NCBI GenBank assembly: GCA_030537895.1
Contig: JAUNVA010000016.1
Location: 1-44,350 of the forward strand
DNA length: 44,350 bases
Source: Bowdeniella nasicola
GTDB taxonomy: Bacteria > Actinomycetota > Actinomycetes > Actinomycetales > Actinomycetaceae
Direction of reading: 5' to 3'
The position numbers were made by a program, and so were the translations under genes. Under the pieces are notes generated by a model. That model searched no databases, had not been told where the DNA came from, and saw only the letters and a list, made by a program, of their open reading frames with translations. This document shows positions 26,889-36,600 of the stretch, in pieces; the stretch's first letter is position 1, and each line of letters begins with the position of its first letter.

Positions 26889-27889
26889 GAGCTGGAGGCC
26901 CGTGCCTCGCCCTCGCCCGCCGTGGTGTGGGGCGCGGCGGTCTTGGGAGCCTTCTCGTCTTTGGGCGTGGAGGAGAAGGGGAGCGCATGCCAGATCGTGA
27001 CGAGCACAGCGCCCCAGACAGCACCGAGCAGGAGCGAGAAGGCGGTGTTGACGAGCCAGGCGAGGAAACCGCCGATGCCTGCGACCCCGACCACGAGCCC
27101 CTCCATGTGGTGGACGACCCCGTGTGGCGCGTGGAGGCCCAGGTCGTCCATCCCGACGAGGAGGATGTGACCGCCAACCCACATCATGGCGAACGTGCCG
27201 AGGATCCCGATCGCCGTGAGGAGACGCGGCATGGCGGCCACGAGGCCACGCCCGAAGCGGCGTGTGGCCTCGGCCTCGCGTTGGGCGAGGGCGAGGCCGA
27301 TGTCGTCCATCTTCACGATGAGGGCGACCACGCCGTAGACCAGGAATGTGATGGCGAATGCCACCACGATGAGGATGATCGTCCTCGCGACGAATCCCTC
27401 AGTGGCCACCTCGTTCAACGCGATCACCATGATCTCGGCGGACAGGATGAGGTCGGTGGTGATAGCCGAGCGGACCATGGCCTCTTCGGCAGCGGCGCCG
27501 CGGAGCACCGCGGGCTCCGCGTGAGCGGCGTGTCCGCTCACCTTCTCCCAGACCTTTTCCATCCCCTCAAAACACAGGTAGCTGCCGCCCAGCATCAGGA
27601 TCGGCGTGAGCAAAAACGGTGCGAACTGGGACAGCAGGAGGGCAAGCGGCAGGATGATGATGAGCTTGTTGCGCAGCGAGCCGAGGGTGATGCGTGTGAT
27701 GATCGGTAACTCGCGTTCGGGGCGCAGCCCCTCAAGGTACTGGGGTGTGACGGCCGTGTCATCGACGACGACGCCGGCGGCTTTCGCGCTCGCCCGTCCC
27801 GCGGCGGCGGCCACGTCGTCGACACTGGCGGCGGCCATTCGGGCGAGGGTGGCGATGTCATCGAGGAGGGCGGCGAGGCCGGCGGACAT
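26885..27889 (-). CDS. DUF808 family membrane protein (YedI-like)
   Basis: 334 residues. It opens with SAGLAALLDDIATLARMAAAS, shows the DUF808 marks KLIIILPLALLLSQF, LGGSYLCFEG and LSAEIMVIAL, and has about six membrane segments and a basic/acidic C-terminal tail. Function unknown in the family. AGGAGTT stands seven bases before the ATG. It is the last gene of the minus-strand AmmeMemoRadiSam cluster, 44 bases after amrS. Confidence 0.85.
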   Translation of the reverse strand: MSAGLAALLDDIATLARMAAASVDDVAAAAGRASAKAAGVVVDDTAVTPQYLEGLRPERELPIITRITLGSLRNKLIIILPLALLLSQFAPFLLTPILMLGGSYLCFEGMEKVWEKVSGHAAHAEPAVLRGAAAEEAMVRSAITTDLILSAEIMVIALNEVATEGFVARTIILIVVAFAITFLVYGVVALIVKMDDIGLALAQREAEATRRFGRGLVAAMPRLLTAIGILGTFAMMWVGGHILLVGMDDLGLHAPHGVVHHMEGLVVGVAGIGGFLAWLVNTAFSLLLGAVWGAVLVTIWHALPFSSTPKDEKAPKTAAPHTTAGEGEARASSS

Positions 27890-27933
27890 GGGCTAACTCC
27901 TGGGGCCGGGGCCCGCGAGCCGCGGGCATGGGG

Positions 27934-28998
27934 TCATTCTAAGCGGACCCCGCGTGCGTCGGGGGGACGGTGAGTGGGGAAAAACAGGCCGGGGATTGTC
28001 TGCCCGCAGCGCCCACACGCGGCGCCGTTCTCGGTGCGCGTGAGGTTCCGCGCGCCTACGTGGTAACGATCTCGCTCGATGACCACGCTTTGGCAGGAGG
28101 GACATATGGTGGCCTGACCGTCGGGGTCGACCACGTTGCCGGTGTAGACGTAACGTTGCCCGCACTCGAGCGCGATCTCACGGGCCCGGGTGAGGGTGTG
28201 CGGTGGTGTGGGCGGCCTGTCACGCATCCGATGGTCGGGGTGGAAGGCTGAAAAATGATGCGGTACGTCGGGCCCGAGGTTGGCGACGATCCACCGGCTC
28301 ATAGCGCGGATCTCTTCGGATGAGTCGTTCACTCCGGAGATCAGAAGCGTCGTGATTTCGAGCCAGGTCTCACTCGCCTGGACGTGCACGAGGGTGTCGA
28401 GCACGACCTCGAGCCGCGCTCCCGTCACCTTGCGGTAGAACTCGTCGGTGAATGCTTTGAGATCGATGTTGGCGGCAGCCATCGGGGCGAAGAACTCCGC
28501 TCGGGCAGGCGCACTGATATAGCCAGCGCTCACGGCGATCGGCGCAATTCCGGCGGCGCGGCACGCGTGGGCCGTGTCGATCGCGTACTCGGCGAAGATC
28601 ACCGGGTCGTTGTAGGTGAAGGCGACGGCAGCGCAGCGCTCGCGCCTCGCGAGCGCCGCGATCTGGGTGGGGCTCGCCGCCGCGCTGAGCGAATCGATAC
28701 GCCGGGAGGTGGACATCTCCCAGTTCTGGCAGAACCGACATCCGAGGTTGCACCCGGCCGTCCCAAAGGAGAGAACGCGGGCACCGGGCAGGACGTGGTT
28801 CAGCGGTTTCTTCTCGATCGGGTCGACGGCGAAGCCGGTGCTGCGGCCGTAGGTCTCCAGTACGAGGTGCCCGCCCTCGTTCCTGCGGACGAAACAAAAA
28901 CCGCGTTGGCCCTCACGCAGCGTGCAGGTGCGTGGGCACAGTTCGCAGCGCACCCGCCCGTCGGGCGTGTGGCGCCACCAGCGTGCCGGATGAGCCAT
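27934..28998 (-). CDS. amrS: AmmeMemoRadiSam system radical SAM enzyme
   Basis: 354 residues. The iron-sulfur motif is CNLGCRFC (Cys83, 87, 90) in the context GTAGCNLGC. An N-terminal Cys set (CELCPRTC, 18-25, then Cys35) and a C-terminal zinc-ribbon-like pair (CPSCQ and CGRCG) frame the barrel. The family always occurs with Memo and AMMECR1 proteins; the reaction and target are not established. Its ATG lies three bases after the stop of the Memo-AMMECR1 gene, so they are translated together. The frame is intact. Confidence 0.9.
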   Translation of the reverse strand: MAHPARWWRHTPDGRVRCELCPRTCTLREGQRGFCFVRRNEGGHLVLETYGRSTGFAVDPIEKKPLNHVLPGARVLSFGTAGCNLGCRFCQNWEMSTSRRIDSLSAAASPTQIAALARRERCAAVAFTYNDPVIFAEYAIDTAHACRAAGIAPIAVSAGYISAPARAEFFAPMAAANIDLKAFTDEFYRKVTGARLEVVLDTLVHVQASETWLEITTLLISGVNDSSEEIRAMSRWIVANLGPDVPHHFSAFHPDHRMRDRPPTPPHTLTRAREIALECGQRYVYTGNVVDPDGQATICPSCQSVVIERDRYHVGARNLTRTENGAACGRCGQTIPGLFFPTHRPPDARGVRLE

Positions 28999-29001
28999 CG
29001 C

Positions 29002-30324
29002 TCAGCGCGCCAGGTGGTGACTCGTGACGGGGTAGGTCTCCACGAGGATCCGCGGGTCCCAGCTGTCGGCCCGCCATCCGCCTTTGGTCAGGAGATGGGA
29101 GAGGAAGTCACGCGACTCGGGCAGCTGGTCCCACACCTGCGGCAGGAACGTCGAGCGGCGTGAACCGTGGGAGAGGACGACACCATCAAGGCGCGGACGC
29201 AAGGCGGCCTCGACTTCTGCGCGTGTCAGCCCGGGACTCCCGGGCAGCGCCGTCGGCTCGCCGAGGAGGGACACCTCGACGTCGATCTGGTCCAGGTCGG
29301 TGGCCCGCAGGGGAGGAAAGCGTGGATCGGCGAAGGCCGCCGAGCGGGCGTTGGCACGTACATCGTCGAGCAGGGGGCGGTGCGCCCGCAGCGAGCCGAT
29401 GCAGCCGCGAAGCTCCCCGCCCCGCGTGAGCGTCACGAACGTCGCGCCGTGCTTGCGGTGATCGGTGGCGTCTTCGGGAACGGGGCGCAGGGGCGCGTCA
29501 AGTTCTGCCGCGATCGCGTTATAGGCCAACGCGGGCAGAGCGGAGGCGTCTCGCGCAGCGAGCGCCGCATAACCGACGACGCGTTCGCGATCCCCGGCGG
29601 TGTCACCCGAGGACGCGACATCCAGGACCGTGAGTTCGAGGCTCGCGCGACGGGCGAAGGTCATGAGCCCACTCACGGGATAGGCGCCACACGCCCGATC
29701 CGTTGGGATCGGCCCGTCAAGCGTCACGATATGGCGCAGGGTGTCATCATCGACGGCGCGCGCGAGTGCATAGGACAGATAGTGGCTGAGATCCGAGCTG
29801 ACGATCACGGCGCTGTGGGGATCCTCCCACGCGATCTCGATGACGTCGGCCACGGAGTCGGGATCGACGCGACCCACCGCGAGCGGCACGATGGTGAACG
29901 GGGAAGTGAGATGACGCTGGAGGAAGGGCAGCTGCACCTCGAGCGAGTGCTCCTGTGCATGGACGACCGGCGCGGTGACGACGGCGGGATGCGCGGCGAT
30001 CGCCTCGGTGAGGTCCGGGTCGGTGGGGATATCCCCAAGCGGGGTGGCGTGGGCCTCCACACCGGCGAGTGCCATGGCATCAATCCCGACGCGATGCGTG
30101 GGACCGAGGATGAGGACACGGCGCGTCGAGTGGGGAAGGCAGGAGATCGCCCGGGCGGCCAGGCCACCGGAGTAGAGATAGCCGGCGTGTGGACTGATGA
30201 CGGCTCGGGAGGTTAACGGGGCCGGCTGGGCGGCGCTGAGGGCGTGATCTACCACATCCTTGAGTTCGCTCGTATCGCTTGGATAGAAAAGACCGGCCAC
30301 GGCCGGTGGACGCGTTGACACCAT
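29002..30324 (-). CDS. amrB: AmmeMemoRadiSam system proteins B and A fused (Memo-AMMECR1)
   Basis: 440 residues. The N-terminal half is a Memo domain: RPPAVAGLFYPSD, SPHAGYLYSGG, GPTHRVG, HAQEHSLEVQLPFLQ and SSDLSHYL carry the conserved His and Asp residues. The C-terminal half (from about 275) is an AMMECR1 domain with FVTLTRGGELRGCIGSL and LPQVWDQLPE. Memo resembles ring-opening dioxygenases; AMMECR1 is of unknown function. A strong GGAGGG precedes the ATG. It lies between thpR and amrS, with all three system domains adjacent. Confidence 0.9.
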   Translation of the reverse strand: MVSTRPPAVAGLFYPSDTSELKDVVDHALSAAQPAPLTSRAVISPHAGYLYSGGLAARAISCLPHSTRRVLILGPTHRVGIDAMALAGVEAHATPLGDIPTDPDLTEAIAAHPAVVTAPVVHAQEHSLEVQLPFLQRHLTSPFTIVPLAVGRVDPDSVADVIEIAWEDPHSAVIVSSDLSHYLSYALARAVDDDTLRHIVTLDGPIPTDRACGAYPVSGLMTFARRASLELTVLDVASSGDTAGDRERVVGYAALAARDASALPALAYNAIAAELDAPLRPVPEDATDHRKHGATFVTLTRGGELRGCIGSLRAHRPLLDDVRANARSAAFADPRFPPLRATDLDQIDVEVSLLGEPTALPGSPGLTRAEVEAALRPRLDGVVLSHGSRRSTFLPQVWDQLPESRDFLSHLLTKGGWRADSWDPRILVETYPVTSHHLAR

Positions 30325-30355
30325 GGGGATCCCTCCGTCTCCAGCGTATCGAGGC

Positions 30356-30946
30356 TCACGCTGTGCCGGGCCCGGCCTCGCCGCCTGCTGAGGTCAAGGG
30401 GAAGCGGGCGACCTCCTCGTGGCGTGCCCGTCCGCGCACGCCACGCCCGAGGTGGGAGGCCATGAGGTGGGCGCTCCGCGCCGTCCAGGGGGAGGAGACA
30501 AAGGAGCGCAGGACCGCGAGCCAGCGTTCGGCGCTCTGCCCGCGCGGCAGTCGCGCCACGGTGAGGTGCGGTACGAATCGGCGTCCGTCCGGCGTGGCCC
30601 CGCACGCGTTCGCTGTATTACGGGCCGTGCGGGCGAGGGGCGCGAGCGAGCCTTCGAGCTCGAGCGGCCGCAGGTAGAGGACCCGTGCCCGTTCGGGAGA
30701 CGGGAAAGCGGAGGCACCCTCCAGCCGCAGGCGCGGCGAGCGGCGGCGGGCGAAGGTCTCGCCGAGCCGTTCAATCAGCTCATCGATCCGTACGAGAGGG
30801 ACGGCGGGCAAAAAGGCGAGCGTGAGGTGCCACTGTTCGGGTGGGGTCCACGCACATTGGGGGCGTGGCTCGAGAAGTTGCGTGATCTCTTCGATCACGT
30901 CCTTAGACGGATAGAGAGCAACAAACATACGCTGAGTGGCGCCCAT
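30356..30946 (-). CDS. thpR: RNA 2',3'-cyclic phosphodiesterase (LigT/ThpR)
   Basis: 196 residues with both HxT motifs of the 2H phosphoesterase fold: HLTLAF at His40 and HLTVAR at His127. The family hydrolyses 2',3'-cyclic phosphate ends of RNA to 2'-phosphate and can join tRNA halves in vitro. ATG 30946 lies 13 bases after the rhodanese stop; the ribosome site is weak and Met7 (30928) is an alternative. The C-terminal end is Arg/Gly-rich beyond the family core. Position within the minus-strand cluster indicates co-expression with the AmmeMemoRadiSam genes. Confidence 0.88.
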   Translation of the reverse strand: MGATQRMFVALYPSKDVIEEITQLLEPRPQCAWTPPEQWHLTLAFLPAVPLVRIDELIERLGETFARRRSPRLRLEGASAFPSPERARVLYLRPLELEGSLAPLARTARNTANACGATPDGRRFVPHLTVARLPRGQSAERWLAVLRSFVSSPWTARSAHLMASHLGRGVRGRARHEEVARFPLTSAGGEAGPGTA

Positions 30947-30959
30947 CGTTGTCGTCCGC

Positions 30960-31763
30960 TTAGTCGCCGGTGGCCACGGGAAGACGTTCGTCGGCCGCCC
31001 ATCCGGAGAAGGATGCGGCGAAGAGCCGGGCGGAGCCGAGCCCCAGGTGTTCCAGGACGAGGAGGTTATGGCAGGCTGTGACGCCCGACCCGCAGTAGGA
31101 AATCACGGGCGTGTCCTCATCGATGCCGGCGGCACGGAAGGTGTCCCCGATACCGGGACGCAGGGCGCCGTCCTCCTCGATGTTTTCCCGGCACGGGATA
31201 GCGTGGGCCCCCGGGAGGTGACCTGGGCGCGCATCAAGGTCGTCTACGTCCCCGCGAAAGCGTTCGCGCGGGCGTGCATCGATGAGCACGGCGCTGCGGT
31301 TACGGATCGCTTCGAGTACCTGCATTGTCCCGACGGTCGCGTCCGCGGGCCACGGGCGTGGCTCGACACGGACGGGTGTGATCTGCGGCCAGCCCACCTC
31401 GAGTTCGATGTCGGGCAGTGGGCCGGTGAGGAGCGCGGCCTCGTACCCGATGATCCGCAGCATCCAGACGAGCCGGGCCGCGAAGATTCCACCCGATGAG
31501 TCGTAGGCGACGACTGGTCTGGACCCATCAATGCCGACCCGGCCAAGGGCCTTCGCGAACGCCTCCGGGGTTGGGAGTGGATGGCGTCCCGAGGTTGGCG
31601 CGCCCTCGCTCGCAAGGTCCCGGTCCAGGTCGAGGAAAACGGCGCCCGGAAGGTGCCCGGCCGCATAGTCCGCATAGCCGGAGCGGTCGAGGTGCCAGCG
31701 TACGTCGGCGAGCTGCACCTCCCGCCCCTCGCACCACTTCCAGGTCACAAACGGGTCAATCAT
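30960..31763 (-). CDS. Two-domain sulfurtransferase (rhodanese, SseA-type)
   Basis: 267 residues with an inactive N-terminal rhodanese domain (GHLPGAVFLDLD, VVAYDSSGG) and an active C-terminal one holding YCGSGVTA (Cys224). CGSGVTA is typical of 3-mercaptopyruvate or thiosulfate sulfurtransferases, which carry sulfur as a persulfide. The start overlaps the stop of the preceding membrane protein by four bases. The link to an iron-sulfur enzyme (AmrS) and a cysteine-rich regulator in the same cluster suggests sulfur handling as a theme; this is inference. Confidence 0.9.
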   Translation of the reverse strand: MIDPFVTWKWCEGREVQLADVRWHLDRSGYADYAAGHLPGAVFLDLDRDLASEGAPTSGRHPLPTPEAFAKALGRVGIDGSRPVVAYDSSGGIFAARLVWMLRIIGYEAALLTGPLPDIELEVGWPQITPVRVEPRPWPADATVGTMQVLEAIRNRSAVLIDARPRERFRGDVDDLDARPGHLPGAHAIPCRENIEEDGALRPGIGDTFRAAGIDEDTPVISYCGSGVTACHNLLVLEHLGLGSARLFAASFSGWAADERLPVATGD

Positions 31764-32365
31764 GAGTCAAGTCTACTCATACCGAGACGACGGGCGTGAC
31801 GAGCAGCCAGGAGAGAAATAACCTCCGGATCACCGCTCTGCAGGCGACTCGCAACGTGCGGGATCGCGGCGAGTTCGTTCAGTGGCAGCGTGGCAAACGC
31901 GCGATGTGCGACGAGGGTGAGCCCGCCCGGGGTTCGCGCGACCGCCGCCAGGCGAGCGGTGGCACGGGCGTAGCGAACCTTGGTGAGCAGCCAGGGCAGG
32001 AGGACGATCGCCACCGGGATGAGGAAGGTCCCCCATCCGACTCCCACGGCCGTCCGCTCGATCGTGATGACGTGGTCGGCGGTGGCTCCTGCGACGCCAG
32101 TGAGATCATTCGCGATGGCATCGAACGGCGCACGGGCGTGGTCTCCCAGATAGGGAAGGCCGCCGAGCGAGGCCGCCGCGGAGGTCACTGAGGAGCGAAC
32201 CGAGAGGAGGGTGTCCGTCGTTTCTCGGCTGGGGGCTGCGAGGGAACGCAGGATCTCCTCGAGCCGGGAGGACAGCACCCACCACAGGAGAGCCCAGACG
32301 AGCAGGGCGAGATCTCCGGTCACTTGGCGGGCGAGTCGAGGGGAGGGGCGCGCATAGAATCGCAT
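31760..32365 (-). CDS. Uncharacterised two-helix membrane protein
   Basis: 201 residues from ATG 32365. I do not recognise the family. Two transmembrane helices are clear (about 17-34 and 110-128), separated by about 75 residues probably on one side of the membrane, with repeated Ser/Thr/Ala and an amphipathic helix pattern. The C-terminal domain of about 70 residues is Ala/Arg-rich. GTG 32410 is an alternative start. Its stop overlaps the rhodanese start, and the regulator gene ends 59 bases upstream, so it belongs to the seven-gene cluster. Confidence 0.65.
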   Translation of the reverse strand: MRFYARPSPRLARQVTGDLALLVWALLWWVLSSRLEEILRSLAAPSRETTDTLLSVRSSVTSAAASLGGLPYLGDHARAPFDAIANDLTGVAGATADHVITIERTAVGVGWGTFLIPVAIVLLPWLLTKVRYARATARLAAVARTPGGLTLVAHRAFATLPLNELAAIPHVASRLQSGDPEVISLLAARHARRLGMSRLDS

Positions 32366-32424
32366 GCCTACGATGGTGCCATGCCCCGCGCCGTGTGCAC
32401 CGCGGTGCACACGCGAGACGAAGC

Positions 32425-33273
32425 TCAGTGTTCGGGGTCCGCCGGCAATGCGCAGCGCACCACGCAGCCGTGGTCATCGGAAAAGGGGAGGAGGGCCACG
32501 TCCTCGCTGGAGAATCCGTTGGCTTCCAGGCTGCCGCGCATCAGCCCCCGGTGGACGGCACAAATCACCTCGGGGTTCGCCTGCGCGGCCGCGAGTAAGG
32601 GACAGGTGTGCAAGAGCAGCTCAGTCTCGCCATCTGCTCCGGCACGCCGCTCCGGGAAGAAGCCACAGGAGGCGAACAGGTGCTCGAGGTGGGTGACTCG
32701 CGCATCTGGGGTGGTCCCATTCTCGCCGGGGGCGTTGCCCGCCGTCGGGTCGCTTTCGCGGGCCTTGTCGGTTTCGGCTGCCTTGTGGCCCGCGCAGCTT
32801 GGCTTGATTGCGGTATTCCCGGGTTCGTGACTGGACGGTTCAGGTGGGGAGCTCGTAGCGGGAGAACCGTTCAGCCGCGTGAGCTCGCGGCGTGCCCAGG
32901 CACGTCCCACGGACTCGGCGACCGCCTGCGGGTCCTCCTCGGTGGCGGAGATGTGATCGGCTAAGACGACCGCCAAGGTCGCATACTCCGGAGCGATTGG
33001 TGCGGGCCGAAGGGCCGCAATACCGGCTGGGGTGAGTCGGTAGAGGTGGTGTGGGCGTCCGCGGCCATGGGCGGGTGCGGTCCTCCGCTCGAGTAGTCCC
33101 GCCTCGGTGAGCGCGTCCAGGTGGGCGCGGGTTGTGTTGGGATGGCCGCCGAGTATACGGGCCAGCTCGGCGATTGTGACGTCACCATTCACCTCCGCGG
33201 CGGCGCGCAGCGCTCGCAACTGGGCGGTGCTGGCCTGCTGGCGGGGGAGTGGTGTGAGATCTGGCCCGTGCAT
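32425..33273 (-). CDS. HTH transcriptional regulator with cysteine-rich C-terminus (SufR-like)
   Basis: 282 residues. Residues 18-90 form a winged helix-turn-helix (IAELARILGGHPNTTRAHL, then a GRGRP wing). The C-terminal part has C203, C224 (HTCPLL), C238 (VICAVH), C270 and C274, with the spacing pattern of Fe-S-binding SufR/DeoR-like repressors. Between the two parts lies an unusual 55-residue low-complexity linker (136-190) rich in Pro, Ser, Glu and Thr. The gene is the first of the minus-strand cluster and is divergent from the glutamate dehydrogenase, so either may be a target. A TAGACT box and AGAGGA precede the ATG. The iron-sulfur role is inferred. Confidence 0.8.
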   Translation of the reverse strand: MHGPDLTPLPRQQASTAQLRALRAAAEVNGDVTIAELARILGGHPNTTRAHLDALTEAGLLERRTAPAHGRGRPHHLYRLTPAGIAALRPAPIAPEYATLAVVLADHISATEEDPQAVAESVGRAWARRELTRLNGSPATSSPPEPSSHEPGNTAIKPSCAGHKAAETDKARESDPTAGNAPGENGTTPDARVTHLEHLFASCGFFPERRAGADGETELLLHTCPLLAAAQANPEVICAVHRGLMRGSLEANGFSSEDVALLPFSDDHGCVVRCALPADPEH

Positions 33274-33367
33274 GTTCCTCTAGTCTAAGCTCCCCGTGCC
33301 TCGAGCAGGACCTTCCCGGCACCTGCGAGGCTCACCGGCGGTCGCGACAGCCCCAGGCGGGGGGAGG

Positions 33368-33408
33368 CCAGCATGATTCTCGCGTCTCGACCACACGCGA
33401 GATGCTGG
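33368..33408. other. Long stem-loop in the regulator/glutamate dehydrogenase gap
   Basis: CCAGCAT and CTCGCG (33368-33374 and 33379-33384) pair exactly with CGCGAG and ATGCTGG (33396-33408). This gives 13 pairs with one 4-base bulge and an 11-base loop. It lies 95 bases from the regulator start and 215 from the dehydrogenase start. The remaining sequence of the 349-base gap has no gene; a weak -10-like TAGCGT lies upstream of the dehydrogenase. It could be a structured leader, a small RNA or an old element end. Confidence 0.45.
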
Positions 33409-33622
33409 TATCAACCTCTTCAGCGAACACGGTGGTGCCGCGTCACCGGCCGATGGCGGGGGAGGAGAGCCCAGAGGAGAACCCAACACTGGGGACGTGT
33501 GTGACGAATCAGGCCCCACAGAAGTCGGCGGGTTTTGTGTCCATCTAGTCGGCTCAGTGTCGGGTCACTCACAAGGCGCGATAGCGTGGGAGTGCGAACA
33601 TCCGAGTGAAGGAGAAGTCACG

Positions 33623-36600
33623 ATGACCCGTCCGCACCTGTCCTCCCACCTGGCGACGGCTGCGACCCTACTGGCTGACGTGGCCGATCTACCGCCCCGG
33701 GTGGACCCGGACACGCTCCTCACCCAGGTGGTACGCGGGATTGGCCCCGACGATATCGTTGCTGCCCAGCCCGAGGAGCTGGCTCGGTTGTGCGCTGAAC
33801 TCCTCACCCTCGCCCGTACTCGAGATGCGGGAGAGCCCCAAATGAGGGCGAGTGATGCCCACTCCCGTGAGGTCGCGCGCCCGCTGCTTGCCCTGGACAT
33901 CATCACCGATGACATGCCCTACCTGGTGGACTCCTTGAGCGCCGAGATCGAACGTCACGGTCTGCTCATCTACGAGATCATCCACCCCCAGATGCGCGTC
34001 GCGCGCAAGGGCTCTACTCTCACGGATGTTTTTTCGAGTGAGCACGGCGCTCCCGCACTCGAAGAGTCCTGGATGCGCTTCCTCATTGAGCACCCGGATA
34101 GCGCGCAGGCCAGCGAGGATCTTCGTGCGGGACTGCGTGCCGTGTTGGGAGACGTGCGGCGCGTCGCCGAGGACCGCACGGCGATGCGCGAGCGCGCCAT
34201 TGCGCTCGCGGGGGAACTTGACTCTGGACCCCAGCGCGAGGCGGAGGATACACGGACCGCGGCGCGCTTGCTGCGCTGGCTTGCTGATGGCCACTTCCGG
34301 TTCCTTGGGGTGCGCAGCTACCGGCTGCTCGATCCTGAATCGGACGCGACCCACGTGCGGGTCCAGGCCTTGCCCGGCACGGGCCTTGGCCTGCTGCGCG
34401 AGGCGGGAGAGAGCCCGGTGCGCACCCTGCCGGCCCCGGCCGCCGCGAAGGCTCGTGAACCCGAGCGTCTGATCATCACCAAGATTAACCGCCCCTCCAC
34501 CGTCGCCGAGCCCGTGCCCCTCGACTACATCGGGGTGAAGGACGTGGACGAGAACGGGCTTGTCATCGGCGAGCACCGCTTCCTCGGTATGTTTACCCCG
34601 CTCGCCTCTCAGGACTCCGTTTTCGATGTTCCCGTCATCGCCCCGAAGATCGAGTCCGTCTTTGAGAGCACCGGGATCGACCCGGAGGGCAACCTCGGCA
34701 GCTACGTGCGCTCGACCTTCGAGAGCTACCCGCGCGACGAATTGTTCCAGGCCTCGGCCGACCAGCTCGCCGAGATCGCGGGGACCGTCGCTCACCTCTC
34801 GGGGCGGCGCCGCACCCGTATCTTCGTGCGCCGTGACCCCTACGCGCGGTTCGCATCCTGCATGATCTTCATGCCGCGAGATCGCTACTCGCGCACCGTG
34901 CGCATCCGGCTCGAAGCCCTCGTGAAAGAGGCCTTCGGCGGAGATCGCGTCGAATCCAGCGCGCAGGTGAGTTCGGCGCCACTCGCCCGGTTGCACGTCG
35001 TCGTCTGGTCGCGTGCTTCAGAACTTGTGGCCGACGTCGACGGTGACTGGCTCGCGGCACAGATCTCCCACATCACGCACTCCCTTGATGAGGACGTCGC
35101 CGACCTGCTCGTCGGTCATGAGGACGCCGAGGCCCTCGGAGCGATTGTGCGTGCCATGCCGAAGGAATATAAAGACGCGACCGAGCCGGAGGTGGCACTC
35201 GCGGACGCTCGACTCCTGCACGACCTGGATGAGGCGCGTGTGCGAGTGGCCGGCTCGCCGTCAGACGGCTGGCGGATGCGCCTGTATGCGCCGCGCGCCT
35301 ACACGCTGTCCGAACTGCTGCCGAGCCTGTCTCACGTGGGCGTACGGGTCGTGGACGAAAAGTGGTACACCGTTCACCTCGGTGAGGACACCCGCTACGT
35401 GCATGACCTCGGCCTCGAGACCGCCATTGCGGACCCGGCAACGTTTGACGCAGCCGTCGAGGCGGTCCTCGCCGGACGCTGCACCGACGACGGGTTCAAC
35501 GCCCTCGTTGTCACTGCTGGTCTCCCCTGGCAGGACATCGCAGTGTTGCGTGCGATTGCCGCCTACCTGCGCCAGACGGTGAGCGTGCTCTCCCGGGAGT
35601 ACATGATCGATACACTCACCTCCAATCCCGAACTGGCGCGCTCTCTCGTCGCACTGTTCCACCTGCGGTTCGGACTTGAGGAGGGGGACGGGCAGGCTAG
35701 CGAACGGCGCCGCACGGACTTCGCTGCCGCCCTCGAGGACTTCTACGCCGCGCTCGATGGAGTGGCCAGTCTCGACCAGGACCGTATCCTGCGGGCAATG
35801 GCCACCGTGATCGCAGCGACTACGCGGACGAACGCCTTCATCCCCGGCGAGCGTGCTCTCGCCTTTAAATTGGACCCCCGCGCCATCCCCGATATGCCGG
35901 AGCCGCGGCCCCGCCACGAGATCTGGGTCTACGGGCCGAGGGTGCACGGCGTCCACTTGCGCTTCGGTGCGGTTGCGCGTGGCGGCCTGCGCTTTTCCGA
36001 CCGCAAGGAAGACTTCCGCACGGAGGTTCTCGGACTCGTGAAGGCGCAGATGGTGAAGAACGCGATCATCGTGCCGACCGGCTCCAAGGGCGGCTTCGTT
36101 GCGCCGCTCCTACCGGACCCGAGTGACCGGGACGCGTTTCGCGCCGAGGGGCGAAAAGCCTACGTGCAGTTCGTTTCCGCCCTGCTCGATCTCACGGACA
36201 ACCGGGTCGACGGCGAGATCCGCCACCCCGAGCATGTGGTGCGTTACGACGAAGACGATCCCTACCTCGTCGTGGCCGCGGATAAGGGCACTGCGGCGTT
36301 TTCCGACACCGCGAACGAGGTCTCGGCAGCCCACGACTTCTGGCTGGGAGATGCCTTTGCCTCTGGGGGAAGCACCGGCTATGACCACAAGGCGATGGGC
36401 ATTACGGCGCGCGGAGCGTGGGAGTCCACAAAGCGACACTTCCGTGAGCTCGGCGTCGACACGCAGAGTGAGGACTTCACGGTGGCGGGGATCGGGGACA
36501 TGTCCGGGGACGTCTTCGGCAACGGCATGCTCCTGTCCGAACACATTCGCCTGATCGGTGCCTTCGATCACCGCCACGTGTTCGTCGACCCGAATCCGGA

